Positions 18,119 through 27,760 of a stretch of 64,000 bases of DNA are shown one piece after another. Within the stretch, counting starts at the first letter, position 1. Each line of letters opens with the position of its first letter. The stretch covers positions 172,166-236,165 of the forward strand of contig QKAU01000006.1 of NCBI GenBank assembly GCA_003246265.1, given 5' to 3'. The translations under genes were made by a program, and so were the position numbers. Source of the DNA: Kiritimatiellales bacterium (GTDB lineage Bacteria > Verrucomicrobiota > Kiritimatiellia > Kiritimatiellales > Pontiellaceae). The notes below the pieces were generated by a model. The model saw only the letters and a list, made by a program, of their open reading frames with translations. It was not told the DNA's origin and searched no databases.

Positions 18119-19057
18119 ATGAAGGTTTCCGTGGTCATGCCGGTCTACAACGCGGCGGGAAAGGTGGCGGCGGCGCTCGACAGCCTGCGGACGCAGACGC
18201 TCCAGCCACTGGAGATCATCGTCGTCAACGACGGCTCCACCGATGGAACCCTGGAGCTGCTTCACCGCCAGCGCGACATCGTCCTGCTCGACCACTCCCA
18301 CCGCGGCATCGCGGCCGCACTCAACGACGGCTTGGCTGCCGCCTCGGGAGACTACATCGCGCGCATGGATCCCACCGACCTCTGCATGCCCCAGCGCCTC
18401 GAAATGCAGGCCTCCTTCCTCGATGTCTTTGCCGATACCGGCCTGGTGGGATGCCGCGTCGCCTGCGGCGAGGAGTGCCAGCGGCAGGCAGGCCGTGCTG
18501 CCCACGTCGACTGGATCAACAGCCTGGTCGATCCCACCGCGATCGCACTCAGCCGTTTCGTGGAATCCCCCTTCGCCCATTCATCGGTCATGTTCCGTCG
18601 CGCGTTGCCGGAGCGGTTCGGCGGCTACCGTGCCGGACCGTTCCCGGAGGACTACGAACTCTGGTTGCGCTGGATGGCCAACGGCGTCAAGGCGGGCAAG
18701 GTCGACGAGGAACTGCTGGTCTGGAACAACCTACCCGAAGGGTTGTCGCGCACCGCTACCGACGTCTTCTTGCGCATCAAGGCCGAGTACCTCGCACTGT
18801 GGCTGAAGAAGAACAACCCCCACCACCCGGAGGTCGTGGTGTGGGGCGCGGGCCGGGGCGCCCGGAAGCGGGCCGCGATGCTGGAGGAATTCGGCGTGAA
18901 CATCGCGTACTACATCGACAACGGAACCCCCGACATCGATCCCTCCACCTGCTTCGTGCTGCCGATGGTCGACGATCTCGGCGTGCATGCCGAGATCGTC
19001 GCCGTACTCTCCGCCCGCGGCTTTGCCGAAGGCGAAAGTTGCATCATGGCGGCCTGA
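18119..19057 (+). CDS. Family 2 glycosyltransferase with C-terminal nucleotide-binding-like segment
   Basis: 312 residues. A GT-A domain opens with VSVVMPVYNAAGKVAAALDSL, then IIVVNDGSTDGT. The metal/sugar site reads ARMDPTDLCMPQRLEMQ, where the usual DADD is DPTD. PFPEDYELWLRWMANG is the acceptor-side motif. After residue 240 a short Rossmann-like strand follows (PEVVVWGAGRGARKRAAMLEEFGVNIAYYIDN), as in several surface-polysaccharide transferases. No ribosome site is visible, and TTTAAT lies 6 bp before the ATG. Donor and acceptor are unknown. Confidence 0.88.
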   Translation: MKVSVVMPVYNAAGKVAAALDSLRTQTLQPLEIIVVNDGSTDGTLELLHRQRDIVLLDHSHRGIAAALNDGLAAASGDYIARMDPTDLCMPQRLEMQASFLDVFADTGLVGCRVACGEECQRQAGRAAHVDWINSLVDPTAIALSRFVESPFAHSSVMFRRALPERFGGYRAGPFPEDYELWLRWMANGVKAGKVDEELLVWNNLPEGLSRTATDVFLRIKAEYLALWLKKNNPHHPEVVVWGAGRGARKRAAMLEEFGVNIAYYIDNGTPDIDPSTCFVLPMVDDLGVHAEIVAVLSARGFAEGESCIMAA

Positions 19058-19094
19058 CAAGGTACGGTCCCCCCCCTCCACAAAGGGAACCATC

Positions 19095-21692
19095 ATGACC
19101 AGGCGCCTATGCAGCATTGCCTTGCTCGCCTGCCTTGCCGGATGCGACGAAGGCAAGGACGATCCGGCACGGCTGGACCATTCCGTCATTCCCACGGCAG
19201 AGCACGTCAGGCTCGTGCTTGATCCGGCGAAGGAGGGATACGAGGGGTCGGTCGAGATCCAACTCCAAGTTTGCACAGCGACGGACACCATCCGTTTCCA
19301 CGGCCCGGCTTCGGCGATCCGGGAGGTCTGGATCGAAGCGGATGGACAACGGCGGCCAATGATTCTGGCGGCAAACGGCGATGGGACGCTTTCAGCCGCA
19401 TCGGCCGAACGGATCCCCATGGGAACCTATTCGCTGCATGCGAACTTCACCAATGCCTACAACCGCCAGGGCTGCGGCATCTACAAGGTCGAATACGAGG
19501 GCGGCAGCTACCTGTTCACCCAGATGGAGCCGGAGCAGGCGCGCCACTACCTCCCCTGCTGGGACGCGCCGGAATTCAAGATTCCCTGGCAGTTCCAGCT
19601 GGTGGTGCCAACCCACCTCGCCGCCTACGGCAATACGCCGATCCAATCGGAGCTTCCGCTCGAAGGCGGCATGAAGGAAGTCACCTTCGCAGAAAGCAGG
19701 CCGATGCCGTCCTACCTCGCCGCCCTGGCCATCGGCCCCTTCGAGTCCGTGGCGATGGAAGCGCTTCCGGTCGAAGGCCGAATCGTCGTCCCGGCAGGAA
19801 AGTCCCCGATGGCTGTGGAGGCCGCGCGCACGGCGCCGCCGCTGCTGCGGAGCCTGGAGGACTATTTCGGCCAGCCCTACCCGTATCGCAAGCTCGACCT
19901 CGTCGCGGTGCCGGAATTCAACTACGGCGCCATGGAGAACGTGGGCCTGATCACCTTTCGCGACACGGCGCTGCTGCACGACCCGCAGGCAATCACTATC
20001 GGCCAGCGTCAATGGCTGGCCCAGATCATCGCGCACGAGATGGCGCACATGTGGTTTGGGAACCTGGTGACACTCGCCTGGTGGGACGAGCTGTGGCTGA
20101 ATGAATCGTTCGCCTCCTGGATGGCGCTGAAGACCGTGAACCAAACCTTCCCCGAATACGAGATGCAGGACCAGGACATCGGCTCGAGGGAACACGCCTT
20201 CGACACCGATGCCCTCGCGACTTCGCGACCCATCCGGCAACCGGTCGCCGCCACGGACGACAAGGCGAACCTTTTCGACAGCCTGGCCTACAACAAGGGG
20301 ATGGCGATCCTCGACATGGTGGAGAGCTGGATGGGCGAAGAGCCGTTCCGCCAAGGCATCGTGCACTACATGGAGAACCATGCATGGGGCAACTCGGACG
20401 CGTTTGGGTTGGCTGCCGCCCTCGAGAAGAAGATGGATAGCGAGATCCTGGCGGTCATGAAGAGCTTCACAACGCAGGCTGGCATCCCGCTGGTCGAGTT
20501 CGATCGGATCGATGCGACCACCTTGCGCATCCGCCAAAGCCGCTATGCCCTGGCGGGAGACCATTACGACAACGTCCCGCCATGGACCATTCCGCTGGTA
20601 TTGGCGTACGGTTCCGGCGGGGAAACCCATACGCAACGTGTCCTGATCGAAAAGGCGTCCCAACGTGTGGAACTCGAACATGCCGCCGACTGGATCCATC
20701 CCAACGCGGACGAAAGGGGCTACTACCGCTGGTGCTTCGCGGGGGCACCGCTGGGCGGCCTTGCGGATATCGTCGGCGGCATGGACGAACGCAAGCGCAT
20801 GGGCTTCCTCAACAATGCCCAGGCCCTCTTCCGCGCCGGCCGGCTCGAGGGCGACCTGTTCCTCCAGACGGTGGCCCGCTTCGCATCCGATCCTTCGCCC
20901 CAGGTCCGCCTAGGTGTCGCCAGGATCCTCACGGGTTTCCCCAAGGGGATGGTGCCGCCCGAACTGGACAACGCCTATGGGCGCTTCCTGCACGGGGTGC
21001 TGCGACCGGTGCTCGACGACATCGGCATCGAACGGCGCAGCAACGAGCATGTCCTGGTCGAAAAATTGCGCCCTGCGCTGATCCGCTCGCTGGGGTGGAG
21101 CTCGAATGACCCGCAGATCATGGAAACCGCGGCGGCCATGGCAAGGAACTACATGGCGAACCCCTATCGCGTCGATCCCTCCCTGGCTGAAACCTACCTG
21201 GTCCTCGCGGCCCGGCACGGCGACCAGGCGTTGCTCGACGACTATATCGCCCGGTACGAGGCCACCACGATACCCATCGAAAAGGAACACTGGCTCAAGG
21301 GTCTGGCGGGCTTCCGCGACACGCCCCTGATGCACAAGGTGCTGGACTATGCCTTGGAGGGAGCGGTCCCTCCCCACCAATTCCGCATCCTTCCCAACGG
21401 ACTGGCCGACACCGACAGCAACCGCAGCCTCGTGCTGGCATGGGTCGAGGAGAACTATCCCGGCATCGAAGCCGGAATGCCCGCGCAGCACCTCATCTAC
21501 CTGCCCTGGATCGCCTGCGGGCAATCGGCCCCGCTCTTTGCGGAAGCGAAGCAATTCTTCCTGGCAGAGGAGCAGCGGACGCAGGGGATCGAAATGGAGA
21601 TGGCCAAGGCGCAGGCCGTATTCGACCGCTCCGCCTATCTCAGAGAAAAAGAAGGTCCGGCGATCCGACGCTTCCTCCAAACCTACCAATAG
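19095..21692 (+). CDS. M1-family zinc aminopeptidase, lipoprotein
   Basis: 865 residues. The N-terminus MTRRLCSIALLACLAGC is a lipoprotein signal with lipobox LAGC, so the enzyme is probably anchored in the outer or inner membrane facing the periplasm. The substrate motif GAMEN is present, and HEMAHMWFGNLVTLAWWDELWLNESFASW gives the HExxH-(18)-E zinc site. The length and long helical C-terminus match PepN-like aminopeptidases, which remove N-terminal residues from peptides. The start at 19095 has AAAGGG upstream. A lipidated PepN-like enzyme suggests use of external peptides. Confidence 0.93.
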   Translation: MTRRLCSIALLACLAGCDEGKDDPARLDHSVIPTAEHVRLVLDPAKEGYEGSVEIQLQVCTATDTIRFHGPASAIREVWIEADGQRRPMILAANGDGTLSAASAERIPMGTYSLHANFTNAYNRQGCGIYKVEYEGGSYLFTQMEPEQARHYLPCWDAPEFKIPWQFQLVVPTHLAAYGNTPIQSELPLEGGMKEVTFAESRPMPSYLAALAIGPFESVAMEALPVEGRIVVPAGKSPMAVEAARTAPPLLRSLEDYFGQPYPYRKLDLVAVPEFNYGAMENVGLITFRDTALLHDPQAITIGQRQWLAQIIAHEMAHMWFGNLVTLAWWDELWLNESFASWMALKTVNQTFPEYEMQDQDIGSREHAFDTDALATSRPIRQPVAATDDKANLFDSLAYNKGMAILDMVESWMGEEPFRQGIVHYMENHAWGNSDAFGLAAALEKKMDSEILAVMKSFTTQAGIPLVEFDRIDATTLRIRQSRYALAGDHYDNVPPWTIPLVLAYGSGGETHTQRVLIEKASQRVELEHAADWIHPNADERGYYRWCFAGAPLGGLADIVGGMDERKRMGFLNNAQALFRAGRLEGDLFLQTVARFASDPSPQVRLGVARILTGFPKGMVPPELDNAYGRFLHGVLRPVLDDIGIERRSNEHVLVEKLRPALIRSLGWSSNDPQIMETAAAMARNYMANPYRVDPSLAETYLVLAARHGDQALLDDYIARYEATTIPIEKEHWLKGLAGFRDTPLMHKVLDYALEGAVPPHQFRILPNGLADTDSNRSLVLAWVEENYPGIEAGMPAQHLIYLPWIACGQSAPLFAEAKQFFLAEEQRTQGIEMEMAKAQAVFDRSAYLREKEGPAIRRFLQTYQ

Positions 21693-21740
21693 TGGCATTG
21701 CACGAGAGACGTCAACATCAATGTATTTACATGTAGTTAT

Positions 21741-21756
21741 CATACATTAATGTATG
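21741..21756. promoter_or_regulatory. Operator-like palindrome and TACAT/ATGTA half-sites
   Basis: The 215 bp before the ATP-grasp cluster is clearly AT-rich. It contains a 16-bp perfect palindrome, CATACATTAATGTATG (21741-21756). Further ATGTA/TACAT half-sites lie at 21721-21735 and 21754-21758. A regulator-binding site is likely, but its protein is unknown. Confidence 0.45.
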
Positions 21757-21869
21757 TATATCACCTGTTAACAACATTTTAATCACCGTCATGTCAGAAT
21801 TTTCATCCTATTGAATATGAGTATTTTGCGCATTTCCATGGCCTGTTGGATTATTAAACAGGTATTTAG

Positions 21870-21885
21870 TGGCATGTTTGATGCA
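21870..21885 (+). promoter_or_regulatory. Possible sigma54 promoter of the ATP-grasp cluster
   Basis: TGGCATGTTTGATGCA fits TGGCACGNNNNTTGCW at all but two fixed positions, with the GG and GC dinucleotides in the required spacing. Transcription would begin about 10-12 bp before the ribosome site AGAGG of the gene at 21909, giving a very short leader. Confidence 0.35.
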
Positions 21886-21908
21886 ATATGCGTCGCTCAG
21901 AGGATGAG

Positions 21909-23372
21909 ATGAATTTCGAAGGATATGATACGGAAGGCTTTTTCGATGAGCTGTTCGACAATCAAGGGCTGCCGCGCGATGCCGCCAAGCTGCTTGTAAC
22001 CGCCATCGAAAAACTTCCGGAAGGAGACCTGCGGAAAAGGCAGGGTGCCAGCGAACGGGCCATGCGCAGCATGGGGATCACGTTCAACGTATACGGTTCC
22101 GGCGAGGGAACTGAACGGACGATCCCGTTCGACATCGTGCCGCGCATCATCGATGGGCGGGAATGGGATGGCGTCGAGACCGGATTGAAGCAGCGGATCA
22201 AGGCCGTTAACCGGTTCATCGACGACATCTACCACGAACGCCGCATCATTGCCGACGGCGTGGTGCCCGAGTGGCTCTTCACGTCGTCGAAGGGCTACCT
22301 CCCCCAGTGCCAGGACCTCGATCCGCCCAAGGGGGTGTGGGCCCACGTGACCGGCACCGACCTCGTGCGCGATGCAAAAGGGACGTTCTACGTGCTGGAG
22401 GACAACCTGCGCGTACCCTCGGGCGTCTCCTATGTGCTGATCAACCGCGTACTGATGAAACGCAACTTTCCCGAGGTGTTTCACCAAAGCTGCGTCCGGA
22501 GCGTGGTGGACTATCCGGGCGAATTCATGAAGATGCTTCACCGGCTATCGCCCGATGGAATCGACAAGCCGACCGTTGCCGTGCTGACGCCGGGCGTATA
22601 CAACTCCGCCTACTTCGAACACGCCTTCCTTGCGCGGCAAATGGGTGCCCTGCTCGTGGAGGGGCGCGACCTGGTCTACGACGGAAAGTATGTCTGCGCG
22701 CGGACCACCGACGGGCTGATGCGCATCGACGTCATCTACCGCCGCATCGACGACGACTTCCTCGACCCCGACATCTTCCGCCCCGACTCCACCCTGGGCT
22801 GCCGCGGCATTATGAAGGCGTTCCGCGAAGGACGGCTCACCTTGGCAAACGCGCCGGGAACGGGCGTGGCGGACGACAAGGTGGTCTACGCCTTCGTACC
22901 CGACATGATCCGCTACTATCTCGGCGAAGAACCCCTTTTGCCCAACGTGCCCACCCACCTCTGCTACGACCAGGAGGCGCTTGAATACACCCTTGACCAT
23001 CTGGATGAACTGGTGGTCAAGCCCGCCAGCGAGTCGGGCGGCTACGGCATGCTGATCGGCCCGCGCTCCACCCCGGATGAGCGCAACGCCTTTGCCAAGG
23101 CCCTGCGCGCCAACCCGCGAAACTATATTTCCCAGCCCACCCTCGCGCTCTCCCGCGCGCCGGTGCTGGTGGAGGACCATTTCGAAGGCCGCCACGTGGA
23201 CCTGCGCCCGTTCATCCTGCACAGCGGCGAGGAGACCTACGTCCTGCCCGGCGGCCTCACCCGCGTCGCCCTGCGCAAGGGGTCGCTGGTAGTCAACTCC
23301 TCGCAGGGCGGCGGCACGAAGGATACCTGGGTGGTCGACCGCATCCCCGGAACGGAGGGTGCGCCATGCTGA
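21909..23372 (+). CDS. Circularly permuted type 2 ATP-grasp protein
   Basis: 487 residues, the DUF404/DUF407 arrangement. MGITFNVYGSGEGTERTIPFDIVPRII starts the conserved part. LEDNLRVPSGVSYVL, LTPGVYNSAYFEHAFLA and VVKPASESGGYGM are ATP-grasp elements, and NSSQGGGTKDTWVV near the C-terminus is the family hallmark. Such proteins are predicted amidoligases that form peptide-like bonds. The ATG at 21909 (AGAGG five bases upstream) is preferred over the ATG at 21888, which lies against the sigma54-like element. It overlaps the next gene by seven bases (ATGCTGA). Confidence 0.9.
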   Translation: MNFEGYDTEGFFDELFDNQGLPRDAAKLLVTAIEKLPEGDLRKRQGASERAMRSMGITFNVYGSGEGTERTIPFDIVPRIIDGREWDGVETGLKQRIKAVNRFIDDIYHERRIIADGVVPEWLFTSSKGYLPQCQDLDPPKGVWAHVTGTDLVRDAKGTFYVLEDNLRVPSGVSYVLINRVLMKRNFPEVFHQSCVRSVVDYPGEFMKMLHRLSPDGIDKPTVAVLTPGVYNSAYFEHAFLARQMGALLVEGRDLVYDGKYVCARTTDGLMRIDVIYRRIDDDFLDPDIFRPDSTLGCRGIMKAFREGRLTLANAPGTGVADDKVVYAFVPDMIRYYLGEEPLLPNVPTHLCYDQEALEYTLDHLDELVVKPASESGGYGMLIGPRSTPDERNAFAKALRANPRNYISQPTLALSRAPVLVEDHFEGRHVDLRPFILHSGEETYVLPGGLTRVALRKGSLVVNSSQGGGTKDTWVVDRIPGTEGAPC

Positions 23373-24292
23373 GCCGCGTCGCCGACAACATCTACTGGCT
23401 TAGCCGCTACGTCGAGCGCGCAGCAAACACCGCGCGCTTCCTCGAAGCCAGCTACCACCTCAACCTCGACCTGCAGGCGGCGGGCGGCGAGCAATGGACG
23501 CCGCTCATCGAAATCACCGGCGACATGCCGCTCTTCAAGGCCCGCTACGGCGAGCCGTCGCGCGAAAACGTCATGCACTTCCTGATGTTCAACCCCGAGT
23601 ATCCCAACTCGATCGCGAGCTGCCTCCATGCGGCGCGGGAAAACGCCAAGAGCCTGCGGGAAGCCATGCCCCCCGATCTGTTCGAGGAGATCAACGCCCT
23701 CGGCAGACTGGTGCCCGAGGCCTCGCGCGAAAAGGCCTTCTTCCACAGCCGCGTCTTCGAACTGTGCCGCCAGATCAAGCGATCCGACATGCTGATCTCC
23801 GGCATCGTGTCCGAAACCATCGAGCGCGGCACGGGCTACCATTTCTGGCGGCTCGGCGAGTTCCTCGAACGCGCCGACAAGACATCGAGGCTGCTCAACG
23901 TGAAATACTTCTACCTCCTGCCGCAACTTTCCGACGTCGGCACCACCCTCGACGACATCCAGTGGAGCGCCCTCCTGCTCGCCCTCGACGCGCGCGAAAC
24001 CTACCACCGCCACCACGGCCTCATCCAGCCGGAGAAGGTGATCGACATGGTCGTGCGCGACCGCCAATTCCCGCGCGCCATCCTCTTCTGCCTGCTGAGG
24101 GCGCTCGACAGCCTGGAGCACATCTCCCCCGACACCAGCGAACCGCGCAACCTGCTCTCCTCGCTCTGCCGCTCCATCGACGGCGCGGATGCCGCGGAAA
24201 TCCTCCGCTCGGGGCTGCATGAATTCATCGATCGATTGCAGTTGAACCTCAATGGAATCAATGATGCCATATACCGCAGGTTCATCGCATGA
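23366..24292 (+). CDS. Alpha-E domain protein (DUF403)
   Basis: 308 residues, nearly all helical, opening MLSRVADNIYWLSRYVERAANTARFLE, the alpha-E signature. DARETYRRHH-like DARETYHRHHGLIQPEKVIDMVVRDRQFPRAILFCLLRALDSLEHIS is the conserved second half. It always travels with circularly permuted ATP-grasp proteins and is thought to form a complex with them. Its own activity is unknown. GGAGGG lies seven bases before the ATG, and its first bases overlap the preceding stop codon. Confidence 0.9.
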   Translation: MLSRVADNIYWLSRYVERAANTARFLEASYHLNLDLQAAGGEQWTPLIEITGDMPLFKARYGEPSRENVMHFLMFNPEYPNSIASCLHAARENAKSLREAMPPDLFEEINALGRLVPEASREKAFFHSRVFELCRQIKRSDMLISGIVSETIERGTGYHFWRLGEFLERADKTSRLLNVKYFYLLPQLSDVGTTLDDIQWSALLLALDARETYHRHHGLIQPEKVIDMVVRDRQFPRAILFCLLRALDSLEHISPDTSEPRNLLSSLCRSIDGADAAEILRSGLHEFIDRLQLNLNGINDAIYRRFIA

Positions 24293-24320
24293 GCACCATT
24301 CCCACAACGCCTCCGTCCCC

Positions 24321-26858
24321 ATGGCTCCCCTGACCTACGGCTACCAGCCCATCCCCGGGGCCTACACCGAAATGCTCGCCCCCCAGGGCGGGATCCGCCC
24401 CCATTGGCAACCGATGCTCCAGCAACTCGAAAGCCACGGGGCGGACGACATAGAGGGCCGCTGGAAGCGGGCGCGCCAGACGATCCGCGACAACGGCGTC
24501 ACCTTCAACGTCTACAGCGAAGCCTCCAGCCATGCGCGGCCATGGGAACTCGACCCCATCCCCCTCATGCTCTCGCCCGACGAGTGGGATTTCATCCGCG
24601 ACGGCCTGATCCAGCGCATGGAGGTGCTCAACCGGTTGCTGGCCGACCTCTATGGCCCGCAAACCCTGCTCGAGGAAAACATCATCCCGCGCGAACTGGT
24701 CTTCGCCAACCGTGCCTTTCTGCGGCCCTGCCATGGCGTTGAACCGCCCCAGGGCCAGCACCTCGTGCTCCACGCCGTCGACCTGGCCCGGGCGCCGGAC
24801 GGCCAGTGGCGCGTCGTGAAGGACCGTACGCAGATGCCTGCTGGCACCGGATATGCGCTCGAAAACCGGATCGTGGTATCGCGCACCTTCCCCACCCTCT
24901 ACCGCGACTGCGGCGTCGAGCGCCTCGCTCCCTTCTTCGCCGCACTGCGCGACCAGTTCAGGCACCTCGCCCCGCCGGCCGAAGGCGCACCGCTGATCGT
25001 CATCCTCACGCCGGGCCCCTCCAGCGGCTCCTACTTCGAACACGCCTACCTTGCCCGCTACCTCGGCTTCCCGCTGGTCCAGGGCAGCGACCTGACCGTG
25101 CGCGACAACCTCGTCTACCTCAAAACCCTCTCCGGCCTGCGGCGCGTGCATGCGATCTGGCGCAGGCAGGCCGATGTGGACTGCGACCCCCTCGAATTCC
25201 GCGGCAACGAAGCCCTCGGCGTCCCCGGCCTCCTGAAGGCGGCCGCCGCAGGCAACGTCGCCATCGCCAACGCCCTCGGCAGCGGAGCGGCGGAAACCCC
25301 CGCCCTACTCCCGTTCTTTCCGCAACTCTGCCGCCACCTGCTTGGCGAGGAACCCCTCATGCAAACCCTGCCGACCCGCTGGTGCGGCGATGAACCGGCC
25401 ATGGAAGAGGTGCTCGCGGATCTCGACCGATGGGTGGTCAAGCGCGCCCTGGCCGACACCTCCAGTCCGCCGGTCTTTGCGGCGGACCTCACCCCTGCGC
25501 AGCGGGAGCGGCTGGCTGAAGCCATACGGGACGAACCCGGTCGCTACATCGCGCAGGAGCGAACCCTCCTTTCCGCCGCCCCGTGCTGGATCGATGGCCG
25601 CCTCCAGCCGCGCCACGCCATGATGCGCGCCTTCGTGGTTTCTACGCGCGACGGCTGGCAGGTACTGCCGGGCGGGGTGGTGCGGACTGCGGCCAGTGAA
25701 CATTCCACCGTGGTATCGCTCAAGAGCGGCGGCGGCACGAAGGATGCCTGGGTCCTCGCGCGCGGGCAGGTGACGAAATTCAGCCTTCTTCCCCGCGAGG
25801 GCACCACCGCCCTGCCCGTGCGGATGGAGGAAAACCTCTCCAGCCGCGTGGCCGACAACCTCTACTGGCTGGGCCGCTACATCCAGCGCGCGGAGTACCA
25901 GACCCGCCTGCTGCGCACCATCATGCGGCGGTTGACCGAAGAGACCGAGCCGGACGGTACGCCCGAGCTCGCCGAACTGCTGCGCACGCTGTCGGCCATA
26001 TCCGACCAGCTGCCGGACGGCGGCGGCATCCACGCGCCGATCGAAGACATGGACCGCACCACGCGCTTCATTACCGCCGTCGTGGCCGGTCCGCCGCAGC
26101 CGGGCAACCTCTGCCATGCCCTGGGCCAGGCCCGGCGGATCGGCTACCTGGTGCGCGACCGCATCAGCCAAGATACCTGGCGCATCCTCGACCAGCTCCA
26201 CGCCGGCATGGGATCCCCCCTGCACCACGGCGAGCTCATCGCCCTGCTCGACCGGCTGCTGCTTCCGCTGGCCGCCTTTTCCGGCATGGCCTTCGAAAGC
26301 ATGACCCACGGATTCGGATGGCGCTTCATGGACCTGGGCTTCCGCATGGAACGTACCGTCATGAGCGCCCAGATCCTGCGAGAGCTGCTTGTCCGACCCG
26401 CTTCGTACGAAACGCCGGTGCTCGACGCCGTGCTGGAGGTGGCCAGCAGCTCGATCACCTACCGCACCCGCTACCAGAGCCAGGCGGCCCCGCTGCCCCT
26501 GCTTGAACTCCTTGTCGCCGACGCCAGCAACCCGCGCAGCATCCTGTTCCAGCTCGACCTGGTCAACGCGCACATCCGGGAACTCTCCTCCCTGCCGCGC
26601 CTCGGCCAGCTGCCCGAGCAGATCCTGGCCACCGAGCTCGTCCGGTTCGTCGAGCGGCACGACCTTCGGCGGACGCTCGAGACCGGGGCGGACGGGGAGC
26701 GGACCCGGCTTGCCGTCTTCCTGCAGGAGATCATCGGCAAGGTCCGCGAACTGAGCACCATCATCACGGAGCGCTATTTGACCCACATCCAGCATGCGAG
26801 CCACTTCGCCGCCTCCGTGGCTGGCCCGGGCCCTGCACCGACGGAGCATCCGCGATGA
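24321..26858 (+). CDS. Fusion of circularly permuted ATP-grasp and alpha-E domains
   Basis: 845 residues. Residues about 1-505 repeat the ATP-grasp layout of the gene two upstream (DNGVTFNVYSEASSHARPWELDPIPLML, LTPGPSSGSYFEHAYLARYLGFPLV, SLKSGGGTKDAWVLA). Residues about 525-845 are an alpha-E domain (LSSRVADNLYWLGRYIQRAEYQTRLL). The lysine block aligned with VVKPASESGG is altered (VVKRALADTSSPP), so this copy may bind nucleotide differently. The start is uncertain: the frame is open back to 24252, overlapping the previous gene, and no strong ribosome site is visible. The ATG at 24321 avoids the overlap. Confidence 0.88.
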   Translation: MAPLTYGYQPIPGAYTEMLAPQGGIRPHWQPMLQQLESHGADDIEGRWKRARQTIRDNGVTFNVYSEASSHARPWELDPIPLMLSPDEWDFIRDGLIQRMEVLNRLLADLYGPQTLLEENIIPRELVFANRAFLRPCHGVEPPQGQHLVLHAVDLARAPDGQWRVVKDRTQMPAGTGYALENRIVVSRTFPTLYRDCGVERLAPFFAALRDQFRHLAPPAEGAPLIVILTPGPSSGSYFEHAYLARYLGFPLVQGSDLTVRDNLVYLKTLSGLRRVHAIWRRQADVDCDPLEFRGNEALGVPGLLKAAAAGNVAIANALGSGAAETPALLPFFPQLCRHLLGEEPLMQTLPTRWCGDEPAMEEVLADLDRWVVKRALADTSSPPVFAADLTPAQRERLAEAIRDEPGRYIAQERTLLSAAPCWIDGRLQPRHAMMRAFVVSTRDGWQVLPGGVVRTAASEHSTVVSLKSGGGTKDAWVLARGQVTKFSLLPREGTTALPVRMEENLSSRVADNLYWLGRYIQRAEYQTRLLRTIMRRLTEETEPDGTPELAELLRTLSAISDQLPDGGGIHAPIEDMDRTTRFITAVVAGPPQPGNLCHALGQARRIGYLVRDRISQDTWRILDQLHAGMGSPLHHGELIALLDRLLLPLAAFSGMAFESMTHGFGWRFMDLGFRMERTVMSAQILRELLVRPASYETPVLDAVLEVASSSITYRTRYQSQAAPLPLLELLVADASNPRSILFQLDLVNAHIRELSSLPRLGQLPEQILATELVRFVERHDLRRTLETGADGERTRLAVFLQEIIGKVRELSTIITERYLTHIQHASHFAASVAGPGPAPTEHPR

Positions 26859-27757
26859 TCTACCGTCTCCGGCACAAGACCTCCTTCGCCTACGCGCAGC
26901 CGGTGGCCCTCGTCTACAACCTGCTGCACCTCAAGCCGCGCCAGCTGCCGTGGCAAACCGTCCATGCTTCGCGTCTCGAAATCCTGCCCCGCCCGGCCAT
27001 CCTGGCCGACCGGACCGACTACTACGGCAACATCGAAACCTACTGCATGGTGGAAGAGCCGCACTCGGCCATGACGGTAGAGATCGACAGCCACATCGAA
27101 GTAAGGGAGCGCACCATCGGGAACGCGGCGGCGCCCTCGTGGGAGGCCGTGCGGAACAGGGTTGCCGGCGACCTTCGGCCCGGCGGGGCGGATGCCAGCC
27201 AGTACTGCTTCCCCTCGGCCGCCATCCCGATCACCGATGCCTGCCGCGCATACGCCACGCCCTCGTGCGCTCCCGGCAGGGGCGCGCACGACGTGGCGGT
27301 GGACCTGATGCGGCGCATCCATGCCGAATTCACCTTCGACCCCACCGCCACCCACGTGGCCACCCCCGTGGAGGAAGTCTTGGAGCAGCGGCGCGGCGTT
27401 TGCCAGGATTTCGCCCACCTCATGATCGCCTGCCTGCGCAGCGTCGGACTGCCTGCGCGCTACAACAGCGGCTATATCCAGACCCTGCCCCCGCCCGGAC
27501 AACCCCGCCTGGCCGGGGCCGACGCCTCGCACGCCTGGGTGGGCGTCTACTGCCCGGCGAATGGATGGCTGGACCTCGACCCGACCAACAACCGGGTCGC
27601 CGACACGCAGTTCATCACCATCGGCTGGGGGCGCGACTACCATGACGTCAGCCCCATGCAGGGCATCCTGTATGGAGGCGGTACGCACCACATCCTGGTG
27701 GAGGTCGACATGGTTCCCGGCACCCTGCCGGACGCGACCATCATGCAACAGCAATGA
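26855..27757 (+). CDS. Transglutaminase-like cysteine protease family protein
   Basis: 300 residues. An N-terminal beta domain (MIYRLRHKTSFAYAQPVALVYNLLHLKPR) is followed by the transglutaminase core. RRGVCQDFAHLMIACLRSVGLPARYNSGYI holds the catalytic Cys, ASHAWVGVYCPANGWLDLDPTNN the His and Asp. It is probably cytoplasmic since no signal peptide is present. It overlaps the previous gene by four bases (ATGA), so it is the last of four coupled genes. In this family of clusters the protein is expected to hydrolyse or transfer the amide product of the ATP-grasp enzymes (inference). Confidence 0.9.
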   Translation: MIYRLRHKTSFAYAQPVALVYNLLHLKPRQLPWQTVHASRLEILPRPAILADRTDYYGNIETYCMVEEPHSAMTVEIDSHIEVRERTIGNAAAPSWEAVRNRVAGDLRPGGADASQYCFPSAAIPITDACRAYATPSCAPGRGAHDVAVDLMRRIHAEFTFDPTATHVATPVEEVLEQRRGVCQDFAHLMIACLRSVGLPARYNSGYIQTLPPPGQPRLAGADASHAWVGVYCPANGWLDLDPTNNRVADTQFITIGWGRDYHDVSPMQGILYGGGTHHILVEVDMVPGTLPDATIMQQQ

Positions 27758-27760
27758 TCG

